This document shows, one piece after another, positions 44,909-53,221 of a stretch of DNA of 64,000 nt. The notes beneath the pieces were generated by a model. It searched no databases. It was given only the letters and a program-made list of their open reading frames with translations, and was not told the origin of the DNA. The position numbers and the translations under genes are program-made. Position 1 is the first letter of the stretch. The number at the start of each line of letters is the position of its first letter. Source of the DNA: Denitratisoma sp. DHT3 (GTDB lineage Bacteria > Pseudomonadota > Gammaproteobacteria > Burkholderiales > Rhodocyclaceae). Location of the stretch: positions 606,047 to 670,046 of the forward strand of contig NZ_CP020914.1 in the NCBI RefSeq assembly GCF_007833355.1. The letters are read 5' to 3'.

Positions 44909-46084
44909 GGAAACGCCGAACAAGGCCTTGCACCGCGATGACCTGAGAGTGAATTAAAGCGAACTGATGAAACAAAACAGGAAGCCATCGTCTGTTGTGC
45001 CTCCTGCGAGGCGGGAAGCGGGGAAATTCCCCGCATTCCGCTCATATCGGACGCACCGTTCCCGTCAGCGGTCGTCCCCACTTGACGAGATTGATCATCG
45101 CCAGCATGGCGAAAGCGCGGTTGGCGTTCTTGGCCAGACCACGATAGCGGGTCTTGGCAAAGCCCCACAGCCGCTTCAGGGTGGGAAGGGATGCTCAACC
45201 TTGGAGCGCACGCTCGATTTAAGGCGGTTGGTCGTCTTATCCGCGTCGGTCAGCGGCGCATTGCGGTAGGCCCGCGTGTTGGTGAAGTCCTTGGCGTGCG
45301 GTGCGATTTGCTTCAGCCGCTCACGCTGTTCCTTGCCCCGGTAAGCGCTGTCGCCGTAGAGGCGGCTCTCGTTGCCGCGCAGGAGATTCGGCACTTCATG
45401 ACGGTCATGTATGTTGGCCGCGGTGACGCTGGCGCTGTGGATCAGACCGCTCTTGCTATCGACACCGAGATGCACCTTCATCCCGAAGTGCCACTGGTTG
45501 CCCTTCTTGGTCTGGCGCATTTCCGGACCACGGGCCTTGTCCCGGTTCTTGGTCGAGGGTGGCGCGGCGATCAGGGCGGCATCGACTATGGTGCCGCCCG
45601 ACAGACGCAAACCATTCGCTTGCAGCAACTCTCCGACCTTGGCGAAGATCGCCGCGCCAAGATCATGGGCTTCGAGCAGGTGGCGGAAGTTCGCCAAGGT
45701 CGTGCCGTCGGCGATGGACTCGTCTCCCAAGTCGAAACCACAGAAATCACGGAACAAGGCAATGTCGTAGAGCGCTTCCTCGCAGGCTTCGTCGGCAAGG
45801 TTGAACCAGTGGGCGACGCAGTACATGCGCAGCATCCGTTCCAAACCAATCGGCGGGCGGCCGTTGCCCGGCTTCGGGTAGTGCGGCTCGATCAGGGGCC
45901 CACGGCATCAGCCGCTCCATTTTCGCCAAGAACTCCGCCTTACGCGTCGCACGAGCATGTTTCTCGAAGCCTGTCGTCGCCAGTGTCATTTGCTTCATCG
46001 TTTCGCTTCCCGTGATCAATCTACATCGTCTGACAGCATGACAATCAATTCGCTCACTTCAGGTGGGACTTATTCGGCGTTTCC
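44909..46084 (-). mobile_element. IS5-family element with dead transposase
   Basis: This 1176-bp element has terminal inverted repeats of about 19 bp with two mismatches (GGAAACGCCGAACAAGGCC at 44909-44927; right end GGAAACGCCGAATAAGTCC read inward from 46084). The target duplication is TTAG: TTAG at 44905-44908 on the left, and TTA at 46085-46087 plus G at 46908 on the right, split by a second IS. The left TTAG includes the ycaO stop codon. Confidence 0.9.
45043..45998 (-). pseudogene. IS5 family transposase with two frameshifts
   Basis: The frame opens MKQMTLATTGFEKHARATRKAEFLAKMERLMPWA, shifts near 45895-45902, and continues as LIEPHYPKPGNGRPPIGLERMLRMYCVAHWFNLADEACEEALYDI. Catalytic parts are TIVDAALIAAP, KVHLGVDSKSGLIH and YGDSAYRGKEQ. 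A second shift near 45180-45185 separates VRSKVEHPF from TLKRLWGFAKTRYRGLAKN, which ends at 45043. With both shifts the element cannot move by itself. Confidence 0.88.
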
Positions 46085-46087
46085 TTA

Positions 46088-46905
46088 GAGCGTGTTCACA
46101 GTAGCCAGATATAGGTGCATGCCAGATGCAAGAATGCATTGAAGCGGTTGGCGAGCTTGTCGTAACGTGTGGCGAGTCGGCGAAATTGCTTGAGCCGATT
46201 GAAGAATCGCTCGACCAGGTTACGCGCCTTGTAGCGCTCTCGGTCGAACTCACGCGGCGTGGGGCGATTGCTGCGGGGTGGAATGACGGCCTCAGCGCCC
46301 ATGCGGGCGATGGTGTCGACAAACGCGTTGCTGTCGTATCCCTTGTCGGCGACCACTGCGTCGGTAACCAAGGCATCGACCAGTGCGGGGCCTTGCGTAA
46401 TGTCGGCCACCTGACCACCGGTGAGGATCAGGCGCAGCGGATTACCCAGGGCATCCACGCACGCATGGATCTTGGTGGTCAGTCCGCCACGCGACCGACC
46501 GATCGCCTGATCGCCACCGTTTTTTTTGATGCGCCCGCTGAGTGCTGGTGCGCACGTACCACTGTCGAGTCGATGAAGAGCTCTTCCAGGTCTGCTTCTC
46601 CTCGGAGGGCCTCGGCCACTCGCGACCAAACCCCATTGGCTTCCCATCGTGCAAAGCGCACATACACAGAGTGCCAGTTGCCAAACTTCGGCGGCAAATC
46701 ACGCCAGGGGTTGCCTACCCGGGCGGTGTATAGCACCGCCTCAACAAATAAACGGTTATCCACGGCACGCCCTCCCTTGTCCGTGGGCTTCCCTGGCAAC
46801 AACTCCGAAATCCGCGCCCACTGTGCATCGCTCAACATGTCCCGATCCATTGCTTACGTCCAAATTCCAGGATGTAAACACAAATCCGATACTGTGAACA
46901 GACCC
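46088..46905 (-). mobile_element. IS5-family (IS427-type) element, inserted in the first IS's target duplication
   Basis: This 818-bp element has 16-bp ends (GAGCGTGTTCACAGTA at 46088-46103; GGGTCTGTTCACAGTA read inward from 46905) with three mismatches. It is flanked by TA (46086-46087 and 46906-46907), the target duplication of the IS427 group. Its target was the TA inside the TTAG duplication of the neighbouring IS5. The transposase is complete if frameshifting occurs. Confidence 0.88.
46096..46850 (-). CDS. IS427-type transposase, two frames joined by a -1 frameshift
   Basis: OrfA (46479-46850) starts MDRDMLSDAQWARISELLPGKP and includes FIDSTVVRAHQHSAGASKK. At a run of eight A on the coding strand (46520-46527) a -1 shift leads into orfB: NGGDQAIGRSRGGLTTKIHACVDALGNPLRL, VVADKGYDSNAF and the C-terminal RNLVERFFNRLKQFRRLATRYDKL. 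This programmed arrangement is normal for the group. The DDE residues are spread across both frames (DST, DKGYD, Glu in VERFF). Confidence 0.9.
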
Positions 46906-46973
46906 TAGTACAAAGGGCGGCTGCGCATCCGGGGTGTTCTGCGCATCGGCCCATCGGTGGCCGGTCCGCGCGT

Positions 46974-47240
46974 TTACCCCGCGGTGCGCTCGGATACCAT
47001 GATGAAGGTCTGACTGCTGCCGAAGCTCACTACCACGGTAATCGGCAGGCCGCCCCGCGGCACGACAGCGGAAACGAAGCTTCTCTGTACCGGATCGAAC
47101 GTCAGCCAGTTCGGTAGAGGAGAGCCATCGGGCAAACTTACCTTGATTTCGGTGTCTGCCGTCGTCTTTGCCAGAATCTGACCAGGCAGAGGGAAGGTAA
47201 AGCCGGTTCCCGCGGTGACCGTGCCTTTGGGGACCGTCAC
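46974..47240 (-). pseudogene. Fragment of a large adhesin-like protein (Ig-like C-terminal domain)
   Basis: The 88-residue reading has FTFPLPGQILAKTTADTEIKVSLPDGSPLPNWLTFDPVQRSFVSAVVPRGGLPITVVV, the pattern of putative Ig/cadherin-like domains at the C-terminus of giant repetitive surface proteins. The frame stays open only to about 47295, where a stop occurs; no proper start or signal is present. It is probably the tail of a gene lost in the rearranged patch. Confidence 0.5.
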
Positions 47241-47354
47241 TGACCTAGCCCCTATCTGCCGTACCAGTTCGTCGTCTGGGGAAAATGACCTTTAGCACGG
47301 CTTCCGGCTAAGGCGGGCCGCTATAATCGCGCCCTTCTTCAGGAAGCTTCCACC

Positions 47355-48782
47355 ATGCGATACATCAGCACCCGCGGCCAGGCGCCGGCCGAATCCTTTT
47401 GCGACATCCTGCTGGGCGGGCTGGCCCCCGATGGCGGCCTCTACCTGCCCGAGTCCTATCCCCGCGTCACGGCGGAGGAGCTGAGCCGCTGGCGCGGCCT
47501 GTCGTATGCCGACCTGGCCTACGAGGTGCTGTCCAAGTTCATCACCGACATTCCGGCGGCCGATCTCAAGGCCCTGGTGGCGAAGACCTACACGGCCGCC
47601 ACCTATTGCTATGCCCGCCCCGGCCGCGACGCGGCGGACATCACGCCGCTGACCACACTGGAGCCCGGCTTCTCCCTGCTGGAGCTGTCCAACGGACCGA
47701 CCCTGGCCTTCAAGGACATGGCGATGCAGTTGCTGGGCAACCTGTTCGAATACGTGCTGGACAAGCGCGGCGAGACGATCAACATCCTCGGCGCCACTTC
47801 CGGCGATACGGGCTCGGCGGCGGAATATGCGATGCACGGCAAGCACGGCGTGCGCGTCTTCATGCTCTCGCCGGACGGCAAGATGAGCGCCTTCCAGCGC
47901 GCCCAGATGTATTCGCTGCAGGATGGGAACATCCACAACATCGCCGTGCGCGGCATGTTCGACGACGCCCAGGACATCGTCAAGGCGGTGTCCAACGACG
48001 CCGCCTTCAAGGCCCGGTACAAGATCGGCGCGGTCAATTCGATCAACTGGGCGCGGGTTGCGGCGCAGATCGTCTACTACTTCAAGGGCTACTTCGAGGC
48101 GACCCGGTCCAATGACGAGCAGGTGGCGTTCTGCGTGCCCTCGGGCAACTTCGGCAACATCTGCGCCGGCCACGTCGCCCGCCAGATGGGCCTGCCCATC
48201 GCCCGCCTGGTGCTGGCGACCAACGAGAACGACGTGCTCGACGAGTTCTTCCGCACCGGCGTGTATCGTCCGCGCAAGACCGCCGAGACCCACGTTACGT
48301 CCAGCCCGTCGATGGACATTTCCAAGGCGTCCAACTTCGAGCGTTTCGTCTTCGACCTGGTGGGCCGCGATCCCGCCGTGGTGCGGGAGCTATGGGCCCA
48401 GGTGGATGGCGGCGGCGCCTTCGACCTGCGCGGTACGCCGCACTGGGCGCGCCTGCCGGCGTTCCATTTCGCCTCCGGCAGCAGCAGCCATGCCGACCGG
48501 CTGGCGACGATCCGCAGCGTCTGGGAGAAGTACGGCGTGATGATCGACACCCACACCGCCGACGGCGTCAAGGTGGCGCTGGCGCACCGCGAGGCCGGCG
48601 TGCCGATGGTGGTGCTGGAGACCGCCCAGGCGGTGAAGTTCGCCGAGACCATCCGCGAGGCCCTGGGCCGCGATCCCCTGCGTCCGGCCGCCCTGGAAGG
48701 GCTGGAGAAGCTGCCCCAGCGCGTCGAGGTGATGGACGCCGACACCGGCGCGATCAAGGACTTCATCGTCCGCCACTGCTGA
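47355..48782 (+). CDS. thrC: Threonine synthase
   Basis: This 475-residue PLP enzyme converts O-phosphohomoserine to threonine. The family start MRYISTRGQAPAESFCDILLGGLAPDGGLYLP is present, with the PLP lysine in SNGPTLAFKDMAMQLLG (about residue 118) and GATSGDTGSAAEYAM and VPSGNFGNICAGHVA phosphate-binding loops. It is full length. The first gene of the ordered chromosome to the right of the IS patch, it is followed 5 bases later by a methyltransferase. Confidence 0.96.
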   Translation: MRYISTRGQAPAESFCDILLGGLAPDGGLYLPESYPRVTAEELSRWRGLSYADLAYEVLSKFITDIPAADLKALVAKTYTAATYCYARPGRDAADITPLTTLEPGFSLLELSNGPTLAFKDMAMQLLGNLFEYVLDKRGETINILGATSGDTGSAAEYAMHGKHGVRVFMLSPDGKMSAFQRAQMYSLQDGNIHNIAVRGMFDDAQDIVKAVSNDAAFKARYKIGAVNSINWARVAAQIVYYFKGYFEATRSNDEQVAFCVPSGNFGNICAGHVARQMGLPIARLVLATNENDVLDEFFRTGVYRPRKTAETHVTSSPSMDISKASNFERFVFDLVGRDPAVVRELWAQVDGGGAFDLRGTPHWARLPAFHFASGSSSHADRLATIRSVWEKYGVMIDTHTADGVKVALAHREAGVPMVVLETAQAVKFAETIREALGRDPLRPAALEGLEKLPQRVEVMDADTGAIKDFIVRHC

Positions 48783-48787
48783 TCCCC

Positions 48788-49414
48788 GTGGCCGGCATCG
48801 ATCAGGAACAGGTCTGGAGCGCCCGCTACGACGCGGCGGGCGAGGAGTACCTGTTCGGCACCGCGCCCAACGCATTTTTGCAGCGCCAGGCCGAGCGTCT
48901 GAAGCCAGGCCTCTCGGCCCTGTCGGTGGCCGACGGCGAGGGACGCAACAGCGTCTGGCTGGCGGAGGAAGGGCTGGCGGTGACCGCGGTGGAGATTTCT
49001 CCGGTGGCGCTGCACAAGGCCCGCCGGCTTGCGGTGAGCCGGCACGTGACGGTCGATTTCATCCAGGCCGACCTGCTGCGCTGGGACTGGCCGGTGGCGG
49101 CCTTCGACGTCGTGGCGGCGATTTTCATCCAGTTCGTCGGTCCCGCCGAGCGGGACGCGCTCTTCGCCCGGCTCAAGGACGCCCTCAAGCCCGGCGGCCT
49201 GCTGCTGCTTCAGGGCTACACGCCGAAGCAGCTGGAATACGGCACCGGCGGCCCGTCGGCGGTCGAGAATCTGTACACCGAGGAATTGCTGCGGCACGCC
49301 TTCGGGGATTTCGAACTGCTCGAATTGCGCAGCCACGAGGCGCTGCTGGAGGAAGGCAGCGCCCATCGCGGCATGTCGGCGGTGATCGACCTGGTGGCGC
49401 GCAAGCCCGGCTGA
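48788..49414 (+). CDS. SAM-dependent methyltransferase
   Basis: This 208-residue class I methyltransferase has LSVADGEGRNSVWLAEEGLAVTAVEIS (motif I, about residues 48-73), IQADLLRWDW, VAAIFIQFV and LKPGGLLLLQGYTPKQLEYGTGGP. The FGTAPNAFLQRQAERLKPG opening and GYTPKQLEYGTGGP resemble TehB/tellurite-resistance-type or generic methyltransferases. The start is GTG 48788; no ATG is suitable. The substrate is unknown. Confidence 0.85.
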   Translation: MAGIDQEQVWSARYDAAGEEYLFGTAPNAFLQRQAERLKPGLSALSVADGEGRNSVWLAEEGLAVTAVEISPVALHKARRLAVSRHVTVDFIQADLLRWDWPVAAFDVVAAIFIQFVGPAERDALFARLKDALKPGGLLLLQGYTPKQLEYGTGGPSAVENLYTEELLRHAFGDFELLELRSHEALLEEGSAHRGMSAVIDLVARKPG

Positions 49415-49451
49415 TGTTCGGCTCTTGAAACTCTTGAGCCAGTCTCCGGAG

Positions 49452-49865
49452 CTAGTCTCCGGTTTCGGGCTGGTTGCGCATGTGGTCGGCAAGTCCGGAC
49501 AGCGCCTTGAACAGGGCCTCCTTCAGCGCCGGGTCGGCATCCTCTTCGTCAAGCGCATGGCGCATGCACATCAGCCATTGATCGCGTTCGGCGACGCCGA
49601 TGCCGAACGGCAGATGGCGGGCCCGCAAGCGCGGGTGGCCGAATTTCTCGATGAACAGGCTGGGGCCGCCAAGATAGCCGGAGAGGTACATGAAGAGTTT
49701 TTCCTCGGAGCCCGCCAGGCTTTCCGGATGCAGGCGGCGGATTTCCCAGGCTTCGGGCAGCGTGTCCATCAGTTGGTAGAAGCGATGGACCAGCCGGCGC
49801 AGGCCGGCTTCGCCGCCTAGGATTTCGTAAGGGGGGACGGAGGGGTTCGGGGCGGGTACATTCAT
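49452..49865 (-). CDS. Group 2 truncated haemoglobin
   Basis: This 137-residue globin has the TrHb2 pattern: YEILGGEAGLRRLVHRFYQLMD, LFMYLSGYLGGPSLFIEKFGHPRLRARHLPFGIGVAERDQWLMCMRHAL. The proximal His is in RARHLPF and the Trp at position G8 is in RDQWLM. Group 2 proteins bind oxygen, NO or peroxide. Its ATG overlaps the end of the sensor kinase gene by 4 bases, so it is translated with envZ and ompR. Confidence 0.92.
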   Translation of the reverse strand: MNVPAPNPSVPPYEILGGEAGLRRLVHRFYQLMDTLPEAWEIRRLHPESLAGSEEKLFMYLSGYLGGPSLFIEKFGHPRLRARHLPFGIGVAERDQWLMCMRHALDEEDADPALKEALFKALSGLADHMRNQPETGD

Positions 49866-51169
49866 GGTCCGGGAATCCTAACACGGGCGGTGAGGCCGCC
49901 GCCTTCCCGGGGCAGCAGCTCCAGGCTGCCGCCGTGCTGGTTGGCGACCCGCTCGACGATGGCCAGGCCGAGGCCGGCGCCGCCGGCGTTGCTGCGGGCG
50001 GCTTCGCGCCGCGTGAAGGGGCGCTTGAGCCATTCCACCTCTTCCGCCGGAATGCCCGGACCACGATCGCCGACTTCGATCAGCAGCCAGTTCCCCTCGC
50101 GCTTCAGGCGCAGTTCGACGGGGTCGCCGGAACCGCCGCCGTGGCGCAGCGCATTGTCGATCAGATTGGCGACGGCGCGGCGCAGGGCCTGCGGCCGTAG
50201 GGACAGGGGCGGCAGCGGCGGCATCGGCTCGATGCGGGATTCGAGATTGACGCCGCGGCGGCGGTAGGGCGCCGCCACCTGCTCCAGGAGATCGGCGAGA
50301 TCGGTCGCCAGCGGGGATTCGCCGCCGTCGGAACGGGCGAAATCGAGAAACTGGCCGATGGTGCTGTCCATCTCGTCGATGTCGGCGCTCATGGCCTCCC
50401 GCTGCTCCCGGTCCTGCACGCCCAATTCCAGGCCCAGACGCAGCCGGGTCAGGGGCGTGCGCAGATCGTGGGACACGCCGGCCAGTACCAGGCTGCGGTC
50501 CTGCTCCAGGCGCGCCAGGTCGGCGTTCATCTGGTTGAAGGCCTGGGCCACGGCGGTCAGCTCTTCGGGACCGGTGGCCGGCAAGGGGGGCGGATGGCGG
50601 CCGGCGCCGAGTTCGCGCGCGGCATTGGCGATGTCGCGCAGCGGGCGGGTCAGGCGCGAGACGAAAATCCCCGCCCCGATCATGGCGATGACGGCCGCCA
50701 GGAGCCCCCAGCCGATCCACTGGGGAGCGTGCGAGCGGGCGAAGCGTTCGCGGGGCAGGGCGATCCAGTAGTCATCGCCCTCGATCGAGATGCGCAGAAA
50801 GATCGCCTGTTCCCCCTGCCGTTCCATCTGCAGGCGGGTGCGGGGGCCGAGGGTCTGCCGCAATTGCGCCTCGATGTCGGCCAGAAAGGGGTCCGTCGGC
50901 CGGTCGGGGACGGGCTCGTCGCCTTCCGCCACATAGACGCGGATGCCCTCCTGGCGGGAAAGCTCGTTCAGCAGTTCGTGGCGTTGCGCGGGGTCCGCGG
51001 CCACCAGGGCGGCCCGGGTCAGGTTGGCCACGCTGGTCAGCAACTGGGTGAAGTGCCGCGTGCGCGGGCCGCGCTCGGAGTAGGCGAAGATCGCCGCCCA
51101 GGCCAGGGCCGAGAGCGTCATGGTCAGCGCCAGCAGGACGAACAGCCGGGCCAGCAGAGTGCGCAGCAT
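49862..51169 (-). CDS. envZ: EnvZ-like sensor histidine kinase
   Basis: This 435-residue kinase has two membrane helices (about residues 5-26 and 152-172) flanking a periplasmic sensor, then HAMP ([21 protein letters not shown]). The phospho-acceptor His is in LVLAGVSHDLRTPLTRLRLGLEL, with ATPase motifs NLIDNALRHGG, GDRGPGIP and GGAGLGLAIVERV. The ATG at 51169 is one base after the ompR stop. It should phosphorylate the adjacent OmpR. Confidence 0.92.
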   Translation of the reverse strand: MLRTLLARLFVLLALTMTLSALAWAAIFAYSERGPRTRHFTQLLTSVANLTRAALVAADPAQRHELLNELSRQEGIRVYVAEGDEPVPDRPTDPFLADIEAQLRQTLGPRTRLQMERQGEQAIFLRISIEGDDYWIALPRERFARSHAPQWIGWGLLAAVIAMIGAGIFVSRLTRPLRDIANAARELGAGRHPPPLPATGPEELTAVAQAFNQMNADLARLEQDRSLVLAGVSHDLRTPLTRLRLGLELGVQDREQREAMSADIDEMDSTIGQFLDFARSDGGESPLATDLADLLEQVAAPYRRRGVNLESRIEPMPPLPPLSLRPQALRRAVANLIDNALRHGGGSGDPVELRLKREGNWLLIEVGDRGPGIPAEEVEWLKRPFTRREAARSNAGGAGLGLAIVERVANQHGGSLELLPREGGGLTARVRIPGP

Positions 51170-51170
51170 G

Positions 51171-51881
51171 TCAGTCCGGCACAAAGACGTAGCCGAACCC
51201 CCTCACGGTCTGGATGTGGCGCGGCGCCGCCGGATTGATCTCCACCAGCTTGCGCAGGCGCGACACCTGCACGTCGATGGCCCGGTCGAAGACCTCGTAT
51301 TCACGGCCCCGCGCCAGTTCGGACAGCCTGTCGCGGGAAAGGGGCTGGCGCGGATGCGTGGCGAACACCTTGAGCAGGGCGAATTCCCCGGTCGTCAGCA
51401 CCTGGGTCTCGCCGTCACGGCTGAGGGTGCGGCGTCCCAGGTCCAGCACGCAGTCGCCGAAGCTCACTTCCTCGGGGGCTTCCGCCGGCGCGCCGGGGAT
51501 GGGAACCACCCGGCGCCGCAGCACCGCATGGATGCGGGCCACCAGTTCCCGCGGATTGAAGGGCTTGGCCAGGTAGTCGTCGGCGCCCAGTTCGAGGCCG
51601 ACGATGCGGTCCACTTCCTCGCCCTTGGCGGTCAGCATGATGATGGCGATCGGGTCGCCGCCCCCGCGCAGACGGCGGCAGATGGCCAGGCCATCCTCCC
51701 CCGGCAGCATCAGGTCGAGCACCAGCAGATCGTAATGTTCCCGCGTCAGGGCGCGGTCCATGGCCACGCCGTTTTCCACGGCCCGGACGGTGAAACCCTG
51801 ATCGCGCAGATAGCGTTCCAGCAACTGGCGCAGGCGCAGGTCGTCATCGACGATCAATATCTTGTCGGTACGTTCACTCAT
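51171..51881 (-). CDS. ompR: OmpR-like response regulator
   Basis: This protein of about 236 residues has a receiver domain (KILIVDDDLRLRQLLERYLRDQGF, phospho-Asp in LLVLDLMLPGEDGL, Lys in DDYLAKPFNPREL). The winged-helix output domain contains LTTGEFALLKVFATHPRQPLSRDRLSELARG and VSRLRKLVEINPAAPRHIQTVRGFGYVF, which closely matches OmpR. ATG 51893 is an alternative start. It leads the ompR-envZ-haemoglobin operon. Confidence 0.93.
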   Translation of the reverse strand: MSERTDKILIVDDDLRLRQLLERYLRDQGFTVRAVENGVAMDRALTREHYDLLVLDLMLPGEDGLAICRRLRGGGDPIAIIMLTAKGEEVDRIVGLELGADDYLAKPFNPRELVARIHAVLRRRVVPIPGAPAEAPEEVSFGDCVLDLGRRTLSRDGETQVLTTGEFALLKVFATHPRQPLSRDRLSELARGREYEVFDRAIDVQVSRLRKLVEINPAAPRHIQTVRGFGYVFVPD

Positions 51882-52060
51882 GGAATCAAGCATACCGGGA
51901 AATGCATTGCCGGGCCTGGTGGTAACACGTGGTTACCAACAAAAGTGGCCGCGTCCCGGATATCCTCTGCCGCCCCCGGTTGCCATGAAGCCGCGTTTCG
52001 GCTGGCATCCGTGGACGATTGGCGGCACACTGTCGCCCCTGGGAATCGGGGTGTATGCCA

Positions 52061-52402
52061 ATGCATGAGATGTCGCTCGCCGAAGGCGTGCTGGGGCTGA
52101 TCGAGGATGCCGCGCGGCGCGAGGGTTTTTCCCGGGTACTCGCGGTCTGGGTGGAGGTCGGGCGCCTGGCCGCGGTGGAGCCCGAGGCGCTGAGGTTCTG
52201 TTTCGACGCGGTGACCGCCGGCACGCTGGCGGATGGCGCGCGGCTGGAGATCATCGATCTGCCGGGGCAGGCGTGGTGCTGGCAATGCAACGAGAGCGTC
52301 GCACCGATGGACGACGAGGGCAGCTGTCCCCGCTGCGGGGGCTATGGCCTGCAGGTGACCGGCGGCGACCAGATGCGGGTCAAGGAACTGGAAGTGGAGT
52401 AG
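52061..52402 (+). CDS. hypA: Hydrogenase maturation nickel metallochaperone HypA
   Basis: This 113-residue protein begins MHEMSLAEGVLGLIEDAA. The MHE start is essential because Met1, His2 and Glu3 form the nickel site, so ATG 52061 is chosen over upstream in-frame starts. The zinc site is CWQC (about residue 76) and CPRC (about residue 90). It delivers nickel with HypB to the hydrogenase large subunit. It is the first gene of hypABFC. Confidence 0.95.
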   Translation: MHEMSLAEGVLGLIEDAARREGFSRVLAVWVEVGRLAAVEPEALRFCFDAVTAGTLADGARLEIIDLPGQAWCWQCNESVAPMDDEGSCPRCGGYGLQVTGGDQMRVKELEVE

Positions 52403-52408
52403 GAACGG

Positions 52409-53221
52409 ATGTGCACGACCTGCGGATGCGGTGGCGAGGGTGCCACCATCGATGGACACGATGGACACGCCCATGATCATGGGGGCAATCCCTATCAACC
52501 CGGTGCCCGCCGTCGCACTCAAGGCACAGGACAGGAAGGCTCGGCCGGATCGCGGCGGGTGCTGGTGGAGCAGGCCATCCTGGCCAAGAACGACGCGCTG
52601 GCCCGGATCAACCGGGAGCGGCTGGCGGCGAAGGGCGTCTTCGCACTCAACCTGGTCTCCAGCCCCGGCTCCGGCAAGACCACGCTGCTGGTGAAGACCA
52701 TCGAGGCGCTGCGCGGCCGCCTGCCGGTGGCCGTGGTGGAAGGCGATCAGCAAACCAGCCAGGATGCCGAGCGAATCCGCGCCGCCGGGGCGCCGGCGGT
52801 GCAGATCAATACCGGCAAGGGCTGCCACCTGGACGCGCTGATGGTGGGCCGCGCCCTGGAACGGCTGCCGCTGGAGACGGGGGGGCTGCTGATGATCGAG
52901 AACGTCGGGAATCTGGTCTGTCCGGCGGCTTTCGACCTGGGCGAGGCGCACAAGGTGGTGGTGCTCTCCGTCACCGAGGGCGAGGACAAACCACTCAAGT
53001 ACCCCGACATGTTCCGCGCCGCCTCCCTGATGCTGCTGAACAAGTGCGATCTGTTGCCGCACCTGGACTTCGACGTGGAGCAGGCCGTCGCCTATGCCCG
53101 CCGCGTCAACCCTGAACTGCGCGTGATGCGGGTTTCGGCGCGCAGCGGCGAGGGAATGGCGGACTGGCTGGCATGGCTGGAAGCGGAGGCGGCCGCCCGG
53201 CGCGATCCCGGCCACCCATGA
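52409..53221 (+). CDS. hypB: Hydrogenase nickel incorporation GTPase HypB
   Basis: This 270-residue GTPase starts [11 protein letters not shown] (high-affinity nickel site CTTCGC) followed by a short His-rich stretch ([10 protein letters not shown]) that may store nickel. The GTPase motifs are [11 protein letters not shown] (Walker A), [29 protein letters not shown] and LLNKCDLLP. It lies 6 bases after hypA and overlaps hypF by 4 bases. Confidence 0.96.
   Translation: MCTTCGCGGEGATIDGHDGHAHDHGGNPYQPGARRRTQGTGQEGSAGSRRVLVEQAILAKNDALARINRERLAAKGVFALNLVSSPGSGKTTLLVKTIEALRGRLPVAVVEGDQQTSQDAERIRAAGAPAVQINTGKGCHLDALMVGRALERLPLETGGLLMIENVGNLVCPAAFDLGEAHKVVVLSVTEGEDKPLKYPDMFRAASLMLLNKCDLLPHLDFDVEQAVAYARRVNPELRVMRVSARSGEGMADWLAWLEAEAAARRDPGHP

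Noticed and set aside
45191..46015. A 274-codon plus-strand frame across the IS5 transposase
   Set aside because: It is the antisense shadow of the broken transposase gene; its composition follows the opposite strand.
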